64,000 nucleotides of DNA from Apricaphanius iberus (Eukaryota > Chordata > Actinopteri > Cyprinodontiformes > Aphaniidae): assembly GCA_028564705.1 (NCBI GenBank), contig JAPXFQ010002804.1, positions 1,178,001 through 1,242,000 on the forward strand. Direction: 5' to 3'. Both the position numbers and the translations under genes were made by a program. Positions 56,105-64,000 of this stretch are shown here, piece after piece (within the stretch, counting starts at the first letter, position 1; the number at the start of each line of letters is the position of its first letter). The notes under the pieces are model-generated. The model was given only the letters and a program-made list of their open reading frames with translations, searched no databases and had not been told where the DNA came from.

Positions 56105-57005
56105 TACAGAATCCAAAATCTTCTGAAGCTTTTATAATAAACGGGTGTTATAAAGAATCAAATGGTTTGTAAAAAAACAAAACAAAAATGAAAAAGTTAT
56201 CGTCAACAAAAGAATTATAATGAAGTGATGGGTAAGGAAAAGTGGTCTAAAAGCTTTATCAAAAAGGAAGGTTGTAAGTCGAGTCTTGAAAATAGACAGG
56301 GTGTCTGCCTCACAAACTAAAACTGGGAGCTGGTTCCACAGGAGAGGAGCCTGATAACTAAAAGATCTGCCTCCTATTCTACTTTTAGAAATCCTAGGAA
56401 CTACCAGTAGACCTGAAGTCTGAGAACGATGCGCTCTGTTAGGAACATATGGAACAATCAGATCTCTGATGTACGATGGAGCTTGATTATTAAGGGCTTT
56501 ATAAGTAAGGAGGAGGATCTTAAACTCTATTCTGGATTTAACAGGGAGCCAGTGGAGAGACGCTAAAACAGGAGAAATGTGATCTCTCTTTTTAATATTT
56601 ATCAGAATTCTTGCTGCTGTATTTGGGATCAACTGAAGGCTTTTGATTGCATTTTGTGGACTTTCTGATAATAAGGAATTACAGTAGTCAATCATTGAAG
56701 TAACAAATGCATGGACTAGTTTCTCTGCATCACTCCTGGACAGTATGGTTCTTATTTGAGCAATATTCTGGACGTGGAAAAAATAAATCTTGGAAACCTG
56801 TTTAATATGGGATTTAAATGTTATTGACTTAGCATTTTCCTTTTTAAAGCTTCTGGTCCAATGACAACAACTTTTGTCTTGTCTAAATTGAAAAGCAGAA
56901 AATTCTCATTGGATTCATCAGGTTTTATGGATAAATATAATTGCACATCATCAACATAACTGTGGAAATTTATACCATGCTGTCTAATTATTTTACCAAT
57001 TGGAA

Positions 57006-57045
<40 letters not shown>

Positions 57046-58060
57046 CTCCACAAGTAACCCTTGAGTGTGAATAAGATTTATCATTGATATAAACAAACTG
57101 GAATCTGTCGGACAGATATAATTTAAACAAGCCTAGTGCTGTTCCCTTCATCCCTACAACATGTTCAAGCCGTTCTAAGAGAATATTATGATCGACTGTG
57201 TCAAAAGCAGCACTGAGATCTAACAAGAAGAGAACAATCACAAATCCATTATCTGAGGCCATCAGAATATCAGTAGTAACTTTGATCAGTGCTGTTTCAG
57301 ATGAGCTCTAAAACTTGACTGAAATTCTTCAAACAGGTTGTTGCTGTTTAGATGCTCACATACTAGATAAGCAATTATTTTCTTAAGAATTTTGGATAAG
57401 AAAGGAAGGCTAGATATAGGTCTGTCATTTTGATCGACGGAGGGTTTCTTAAGTAAAGGTTTAATTACAGTAACCTGAAATTCCTGAGGGCACATATCCA
57501 TTTATTAAAGATAGATTGATCATGTCTAAAATAGGGCCAGTAGCCAGAGGGAACACTTCCTTAAATAATTTGGTTGGTATTGGGTCTAACATACAAGTTG
57601 AGGGTTTAGATGAAGCTAATATATGTGATAATTCCAAAAGTTCAACAGAATCAAAATGGCACAGATATAAACATGGTTCTACAGTTCTCTCCGATACTGC
57701 CTCATTTGCTGAAAGAGAGTTAATCATGTTTGGGAGAATGCCAATGATTTTATTTTTAACAGAATTTATTTTATTTATGAAGCATCCCATAAAGTCATCA
57801 CTACTAAGAGAAGGGGGAATAGTTGGCTCAACAAAGCTGTGACTCTGTGTAGGTTTGGCAACTGTACTTTTTATTTACCTCTATTAGTGGCAAAAAATAT
57901 GCTCTTCTAGCTTGTCGACGGGCGTTTTTATAAAGTAGTAGACTATTTTTCCAGGGTAGATAGAAATCATTTAAGAGTGTAGAGCGCCATTTTCTCTCCG
58001 GTCTCCTAGTATTCTGTTTTAAAGTACGCAACTCTGCAATAAACTAGGGAGCAGACCTCC
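56105..58060 (-). pseudogene. L2-like LINE, longest RT remnant in the window
   Basis: In order from 58031: KNSLLLYKNARRQARRAYF; SSKPSTCMLDPIPTKLFKEV near 57570; VTVIKPLLKKPSVDQNDRPI (57286-57501); VIVLFLLDLSAAFDTVDHNI with the first catalytic aspartates near 57200; then GVP running into a TA repeat at 57007-57041 where the next conserved block should be; SYVDDVQLYLS with the YVDD active site at 56947-56958; and the C-terminal part 56132-56695 (IDYCNSLLSESPQNAIKSLQ, SYQAPLLWNQLPV). The endonuclease is absent. Frameshifts and the microsatellite make it inactive. Confidence 0.8.
57007..57041. repeat. (TA)n microsatellite inside the L2 RT
   Basis: About 17 uninterrupted TA units. Confidence 0.95.
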
Positions 58061-58660
58061 TATGGCTGAGTACCTTCTTTTTTTCTTTTTTTTATAAATC
58101 CTCCTTGTGTTTTACTATCTGTCCAATACCACTTTTCAAACAATTTGCAAAAATAAGAGTAAATAATTTATAATCCACTTACAAAACAATGAAATTAAGG
58201 TGGTCTAACCAGTGCAGGAGCATTTATATATAATTCACATAAAGTATAATTAATGAAATATACGAGAATAGCAGTCAAAATACCATAAAGTGCGTGATTT
58301 TATGTAAATTAATATAAGAATAAAAATAAACTTAGCTGTGTTGGGGGCCCTGCCAAGATTCTTATGGGGCCAAAATCCTTAGTGTCGCCCAGGCTCACAC
58401 TGTCACTTTGTAAAGTGAGTTATACTCTTTTGGTAATGTGAAATAGTTTTTCCAATTAAATACACTTCTACAGCTGCAAGAACAAGTGGATCTGCAGAAT
58501 TAATTTCTTTTTCAGCGCGGCATGTCACAGAAGCGTAAAAAAATGCTCCAACTAGGAGTTTCTATTGCGCTCTCAGATTTCCTACTGTACCAGAACGTCC
58601 GTCTGACGCATGAGAGGTGTGTTAAATCAGTGCAGCCCCCTGCATGTCGCAGCGTTCATA
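58061..58660. other. Region upstream of the tent5 exon
   Basis: AT-rich to about 58490, then gradually GC-richer. No repeat was recognised. This should contain the promoter if transcription starts shortly before 58700. Confidence 0.4.
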
Positions 58661-58673
58661 AATCTGTGTCCAG

Positions 58674-58678
58674 CCAAT
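58674..58678 (+). promoter_or_regulatory. CCAAT box candidate
   Basis: CAGCCAATGG lies ~320 bp upstream of the tent5 ATG, at the start of the GC-richer stretch. No clear TATA box is visible. The transcription start is unknown. Confidence 0.3.
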
Positions 58679-58945
58679 GGGGAGGCTCATGGTAATCCCA
58701 GCCGGTTGAAAAAAGAGAACCCGATGCGAGTCCCGAGGAGTCTTTATCTGACGGAGCGGAGCGTAAAGAGGAGGAGACGGTGAGGGAGACGCTCAGGACG
58801 AGTAGCTGCCGGTTCTGGGAGATGTCCACCACTTTGCTGAACTTTCCGAACACCGATCCGCATTTGGGATCTTTGTGAGAGGGGGAAGTGACACGCTGGT
58901 GTCGTTCTAACCCGCAGCATCTCTAGGATTGTTTGATCTAACCTC

Positions 58946-58973
58946 CAGCAGCAGCAGCAGCAGCAGCAGCAGC
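58946..58973 (+). repeat. (CAG)9 repeat in the presumed 5' UTR
   Basis: Nine uninterrupted CAG units end 22 bp upstream of the tent5 ATG. Confidence 0.95.
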
Positions 58974-58995
58974 GTCTCCATCGATCCCGGTCGTC

Positions 58996-59151
58996 ATGTC
59001 GTCCGGTGATGCCCCGGTGCAGAGTCGGCGGCTCAGCGTCCTGTCCTGGGATCAGGTCCGGCGCTTGGACTCCATCCTCGGGGAGAGCGTGCCCATCCAC
59101 GGCCGCGGGAACTTCCCCACGCTGTCCGTGAAACCCCGGCAGATCATCCAG
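58996..59151 (+). CDS. tent5b: TENT5/FAM46 poly(A) polymerase, first coding exon (partial gene)
   Basis: The exon encodes 52 residues, [20 protein letters not shown] onward, ending in [24 protein letters not shown] at residues 32-43 is a signature of the TENT5 (FAM46) family, preceded by the conserved [10 protein letters not shown] stretch. The family are non-canonical poly(A) polymerases of the nucleotidyltransferase superfamily that lengthen tails of selected mRNAs, including those of secreted proteins. The part seen here is only the N-terminal edge; the catalytic GS...DxD region would be in the next exon, outside the window. The exon ends CAG followed by GTGAGA, a good splice donor, in phase 0. 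The SVKPRQI wording is closest to TENT5B from memory; tent5a, c or d is possible. The start is the first ATG after the CAG repeat. It is GC-rich, unlike its surroundings. Confidence 0.8.
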
Positions 59152-61560
59152 GTGAGATTGAAACATAAAGTTGGAAGGACATACAGAGGCGGCCCGGCAT
59201 TATTTGGGGGGCCCAATGCCAAATTTAAGTCAGGGCCCCCATTTCAGTTCAAATGATTTACTAAATAAATAGCAGTAAACAAATTACACATTTGGTCTCA
59301 CTGTCATATAAAGTAGCAGACTTGAGACAGGGAGAAGAGAGTTCAGCTATAAATCAACTAGTAATCGATTAGTTTGCACACAAAAAATGCCAGAAAAGAT
59401 TCAAGTGGTGACAGTAAATGCTGGCAGCATAACTATCAAACTAGAAACCTTTTCCTCTGAGTGATTACTAATGCTGGATTAAAATACGCTGACTTCACAT
59501 TCTGATGAGGGAGCTTGGAGCAACAGTAAACCTAACAAAGCGTTTCTGTGAAAGGAAGTAGCTAGAGGTCTAAAAATGTAGCTCCCATGAATTGTGATCA
59601 GGGCTTTATTGTGTTCGCTTGCATCTCTGACATTATTGGTCCGAGTTTCGGGTCCCAGGTGAGTATTTTGGTTCATCCTAAATAAGTGAATTGTGAAGTC
59701 AAGAAATCTATGTTTGGTTTGAGGGGCTTTCTGACACTGGCCTGATGGAGAGTTGGCAGCTCAGTTTGTTTCGGGCGACTTTGATAATGCGCAAATCAAG
59801 TTTTCAGTTTATAAAGATTTAACCTGACCTTGGGTCATTTGGTACCAGGCTAAACAAAACAAAAAATAAATAAATAAATGAGAGTATTTCCGTTTTATTT
59901 ATTATCCAAGTCTAAAATTAGCTTTCCTTTGAAAAATTACGTTATATCAGGATGTAAATCATTCTTTACGTATGTGATGAACCTTGATACATCACAGCTA
60001 AAAAATAACACGAGCTAGTGAAATGATCAAGAACAGTTTTGTCTTTGCAAAAATTAAAAAGGTCCAATGATGAGAGATGAAGAGCCTATGACTTCCAAAA
60101 CAGAAAGCTATATTAAACAGACAATACCATAATTGTCTCTTAAAATATGGATTTATTGCGCCAGGCGAGTTCGTGCTCTAAATAATATGTAGCCGGCCCT
60201 CTAATGAGGCAGCGGAGCCTTTAAAACTGCCCAAGACGGGACCGTCTCGTTACAGTGAAACAGCCACTGATTTAGCATAATGGTGAGTTGTATCTTTCAT
60301 GCACTATATATTATTTTTATTTGGTAAATATTATTTTAAAGAAATGTATGAATGTTACCATAGTGACTGATAAGCGTTAGTAGTCCAAATGAACATTGTC
60401 TGATATTAAACCAGTCCGTGGCGTAAAAACATTGTGGGCCACTGGTCTGACTCAGATGAAAGCTTCAAAATTCTTGACACTTTCAGTCCCTTTCAGAATG
60501 AGTGTTTTAGAGGCTCTGTCACTTTTATGCGAAGTAGCGGTTGTAGACCACTCACATCAATGTTACGAGGCTGCAGGTTTGATATACATGAGAATGTCAT
60601 GGAACTGAAAGTTGTGAAATACAAGTTAAGAATATTGTGGCTTCACAATAAGGCACTTTTTTCAAACAGACTGTAGAAGGAAACGATTTGTGCCGGAAAA
60701 AAATTGCAACACAAAAAGAGGTGTATGGTTGGTTAGTTTTATTCATGTTTAGAGTGTTTATAGAGACAGCAGAGACCCAAATGCCGACAAAAGAGTATGG
60801 AAAAATCGAAATTTTCATAAAATGTCCCTTTTAAAACCTTATACAAACTGCTGTCGAAATTATGCTTCTCTTTTCATAACCTGTGCTCTCCTCTTTGAAC
60901 ACATGTAATTGTTCACACTAGTAACACGGACATCTGAACTGTGACTACGGTTTTCCACTAGCTCACCAATACTTTTCCCGTATTTCCCTTCAGATAAGAT
61001 GATTTACTGCTAAGGGAAAACCTGTGTTGCTGTTTAAATGGCTGCTCCTCAAATGTGACTTTAATCCTCCATATAATTCTTTTAAATGATTCACATTTTC
61101 TGAAATCATCCTGTCGGGGGAGGGAAGGGGTGAGGGGTACCCCTGTGTAAACACACATGCGCTTTAAAGCGCTTTATCATCCCGGAGGTCCCAAACGTCT
61201 GCTCCGAACAGACCCCTGCTAATGTATTTCCTTCATTATACAGTCCTGTAGGCAATGAAGACCCCAAAGAGTTCTCTTTGCATGAACCGCAGTATGTTTT
61301 TATGGACCTCTCAGAGAGCAGCTTTTGGAAAATTCGCCCACTGCTTCCCCCACATGTTCCACAGAGGCTATCTGTTACTGCTGAAAAGCCCACTGTGATT
61401 TTCTAATATTTTTCTTCAAGCTTTTTTTTTGTTTTTTGGAAGGTTTCTGAATATTTTTTTCATTTTGGAAGGGGAGAATAAAACAAATAATGATGCATTC
61501 AAAGGTTGACATATGATAGACAAAATGTCACGGATTAAACAATCATTAGGCATCTGAAGA
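59152..61560 (+). other. Presumed first intron of the tent5 gene, proximal part
   Basis: No second exon is found. A GC-rich stretch at 59185-59240 resembles repeat DNA. The frame at 60434-60676 (MGHWSDSDESFKILDTFSPF) is unrecognised; it could be a transposase fragment. Confidence 0.5.
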
Positions 61561-61569
61561 TTTGGCTTA

Positions 61570-62045
61570 AAGGGGAAGTTGTTTTTTTGTTTTTTTTAAC
61601 CTGGACCTTATTTATAACTTGGATTACGGTCACCTACTGACCCAGACAAGTTTTAAGCCACTTGGAGTCTTTTGGGAGAAGTTTATATCCACTCGCAATC
61701 ATCATATATCCATATAATGGGAGTTAATGGGGCATGGAAAGTCCCGCCTCTAAATAAGGCATTATGGCACATGTTTTCTTATTAATCGGTACTACTGTCT
61801 CCTTGGGAGTTAGGAGCATCTCGGAAGTTCCTCTTTGTTGTCTACAGCGGTGTTACAGGTGTTGAAATAGCTGTTTCCTTAAAGGGACAGTTTGGATTTT
61901 TTGAAGTGAAGTTGTGTTAAGATGTTATAACCAGATAATTTCTTACCTGTGGTTGATTTAAGTGGTTAGTCCGACATAAATCAATGATAATTTACACAGT
62001 AAATGGAGGTTGGAGTCGATGCGCCACCAATGATCTTCCTGTGTG
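61570..62045. repeat. Probable MITE-like repeat in the intron
   Basis: 'ttaaaggggaagttg' at the left, with 'ataatgggagttaatggggc' and 'aaatggaggttggagtcgat' inside, look like fish repeats of this kind as I remember them. Ends could not be paired. Confidence 0.3.
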
Positions 62046-62282
62046 AAACACAAACTGAACACAGAACATTTAAAGTATTTCCAAACAATTTTCTTTTATT
62101 CTAGACCAAAAGCACAATGCGTAAACTGGATGAGTCAACTTGAGTAGAATTAATAAGCACTGGCTTCTTCATACTATTTTTCAAACTGAATATAAAAGCT
62201 TTGTTTTTTACATTTGATTATGATTCTTATTTTTATTTTCTTTCTCTCTGACAGATGTTCTTGACATGTTCTAAAAAAGATT

Positions 62283-62332
62283 TCAATCAGTCAATGACTC
62301 AGTCAGTCAATCAATAAGTAAATCAATCAGTA

Positions 62333-62371
<39 letters not shown>
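62283..62371. repeat. (CAAT)n microsatellite
   Basis: TCAA/CAAT units with interruptions in the first half become perfect between 62335 and 62368. Confidence 0.9.
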
Positions 62372-62372
<1 letters not shown>

Positions 62373-62499
62373 GCATGTAAACTGTTTAAATGTTAATTAA
62401 CACACATTTGGGAGAGTTTCAACAAGTTAACTTTGGACTACTAAATGAAGACACTAAGAGAATTATCTACAACAGGTAAAATACACAGTACAACTCTTG

Positions 62500-62860
62500 T
62501 GTTCTTCCCTTATGGAAAAGTCACATGGGTGGAAAATGCTCTTCACATACAGTAGCTACCTGTTAAACCACACATTATGTGCTTCACATGTATGGTTTTA
62601 CATGGGTTTCATATATTTTTCAGGTAATCACATGAAATTTACATGTAATTCCACATGGGTTTCACACATGTTTTTTTTCATATGTAGGATTCATGTGGAA
62701 AATAACATGTTACTAACATAGCTTACATGTTATCCAATAACCTTCACATTTAATTACTGTGAAAATATTCAAAATTCACAGAGGAAATGTGTGTAAAACA
62801 CAGGTGGTAACATGTTTTCACAAATCTCAGGTTTACACCCATGTAAAACCATGTGTTTTT
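62500..62860. repeat. ACATG-rich repeat block
   Basis: About 20 CACATG/ACATGT/CATGTG motifs on both strands at irregular spacing, in otherwise AT-rich DNA. No open frame or terminal repeat. Confidence 0.6.
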
Positions 62861-64000
62861 TATATGAGTTGATATCATTTGGTACAAAACTGACAGTAAC
62901 ATCTGTGAAATCTGTTTTTATACGTTTGTTGTCTTGATATTGTGAACTGCAAAACAAAGAATTATTTTTTCTTTGATCAATTTAAACCATGTAAAGAGAG
63001 GTTAATCAAATCGGAAGCAGGTGGATTACATTTAAAATCCCTTCTTTAACTGGGTTTTAAAATGTGTGAATCATTTTGGAACTGTAGACCAAGTGAACAA
63101 TATTCTTAAACTGTGCAGCACACGGTCAGTTGCAGGTAAATTGCTCTGACTTGGCAGCCTCTAGCCATATCATATGGCTACAGGCTTCCAACGCCTCACG
63201 GCCAATCGGAAGCTGAAATTGTCCAGAGATTTTCCAACATTTCCATTCCATTTTATTCAAATATACAAATACACATGTATGACCTACTATAACAATTATT
63301 TCAATAAGGAACTCTATTTGTAGCAAGGTGCTGCTAATATTTTGAGAAGGTGGCAGGCATTCACCAAGTTGGCCTTCCCTTTTAGGACACGACAGCTTCC
63401 AAGAAAGAAAAAAAAATCAATTGCTTGCTTACGGTATGGAAAATTTGTTTGGGAGAGATCACAATGTGGAGGCAATGGCTAACGAGGACCAGCACCTTTC
63501 TAGCTAGAACAGGTGCTCACTGCTCGAATCAATGCCTCTGATTGATGAAAAATGTAAAAATACAAATCTCTGGATGAAAACCTACAGTAATTTCAACAAA
63601 GCCACATGTGTTCTGTAGCAGGACTTCAAACAAGTGGACAAGACTCTGACAATCTTCATCCCATTTAGATCAACACCCCCATAAAATGCTTTACTGTTTC
63701 TACTGTTTTTAAATCTGGGTTAACAACTAGTTCCCAGGTGTACACTGGTTTAAAAAGTTACTGTTTTAATAAGGCAAAAATGTTCTTTCGTACCATTTCT
63801 ATGGTTAGTCTTTTTAAAAAATGCTAGAGAAAGATCGAAGTGTTCTGAAACTACATATAGTACAGAGTATAGCCTCTCCCCGACATGTTGCTGCGCACCA
63901 CAGTTAATACAACTGACAGTAGGCTATCACGTTTTTTCACTTTATTAAAAAAAAATTAAAACGTGACCTGTGTGGCCTTGGAAACTGAAGTGACATAACA
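62861..64000. other. Presumed intron, nothing recognised
   Basis: AT-rich DNA with no recognised repeat boundary or exon up to the window edge. Confidence 0.4.

Noticed and set aside
56132..56695. 187-residue minus-strand frame as a host gene
   Set aside because: It is the C-terminal region of an L2-like LINE; near-identical sequence occurs at 32998 and 50280.
58744..59166. 140-residue minus-strand frame over the tent5 exon
   Set aside because: It is the antisense shadow of a GC-rich exon and UTR; its polycysteine run comes from the CAG repeat.
1..64000. CRISPR array, bacterial operon, phage or plasmid origin
   Set aside because: No regularly spaced repeats with spacers, no dense coding and no ribosome-binding-site pattern; the content is that of a vertebrate genome.

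Overview
The window looks like nuclear DNA of a teleost fish. No prokaryotic gene organisation, CRISPR array, rRNA or convincing tRNA gene was seen. The evidence for a fish is a mixture of degraded repeats: L2-like, Rex1-like, RTE/Rex3-like and L1-like LINEs, Tc1/mariner, hAT and PIF/Harbinger DNA transposons, a Ty3/Gypsy remnant, and a vertebrate-type first coding exon at the right end. Family names rest on recognisable protein motifs, terminal repeats and target duplications, not on a database search.

Layout. 1-1.4 kb: AT-rich, nothing recognised. 1.4-4.6 kb: a Ty3/Gypsy pol pseudogene split by a 1.7-kb PIF/Harbinger element that itself carries two short LINE tails. 5.2-5.9 kb: possible LTR. 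6.1-9.0 kb: three hAT-type elements, one inside another. 10.3-13.4 kb: LINE 3' ends, one inserted with a 9-bp duplication next to a transposase-like exon. 15.7-18.9 kb: a MITE, then a Tc1/mariner element carrying a hAT MITE. 18.9-25.1 kb: the most unusual structure, two ~0.77-kb arms in inverted orientation with matching outer ends; one arm is split by a 2.9-kb hAT element with a decayed transposase, and the centre holds repeats nested three deep. 27.3-29 kb: an L2-like LINE split by a hAT MITE. 32.6-35 kb: a Tc1-like remnant split by an L2-like LINE. 35-38.1 kb: two MITEs. 38.8-41 kb: another split Tc1-like remnant. 42-50.6 kb: a diverged 364-bp tandem repeat, scattered pieces of Rex1-like LINE, several hAT and PIF-like MITEs, and an L2 fragment. 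53.6-55.2 kb: two hAT elements with perfect 8-bp duplications. 55.5-58.1 kb: L1 and L2 LINE remnants on the minus strand.

The only credible host gene is at 58,996-59,151 on the plus strand: the first coding exon of a TENT5/FAM46 non-canonical poly(A) polymerase, closest to TENT5B from memory, with a CAG repeat just upstream of its ATG and a splice donor at its end. Its catalytic exon is not in the window, so 59,152 to the right edge is read as intron.

Apart from that exon the genes do not work together. The window is best read as a layered record of transposition, and target-site duplications plus interrupted reading frames give the relative order of many insertions.
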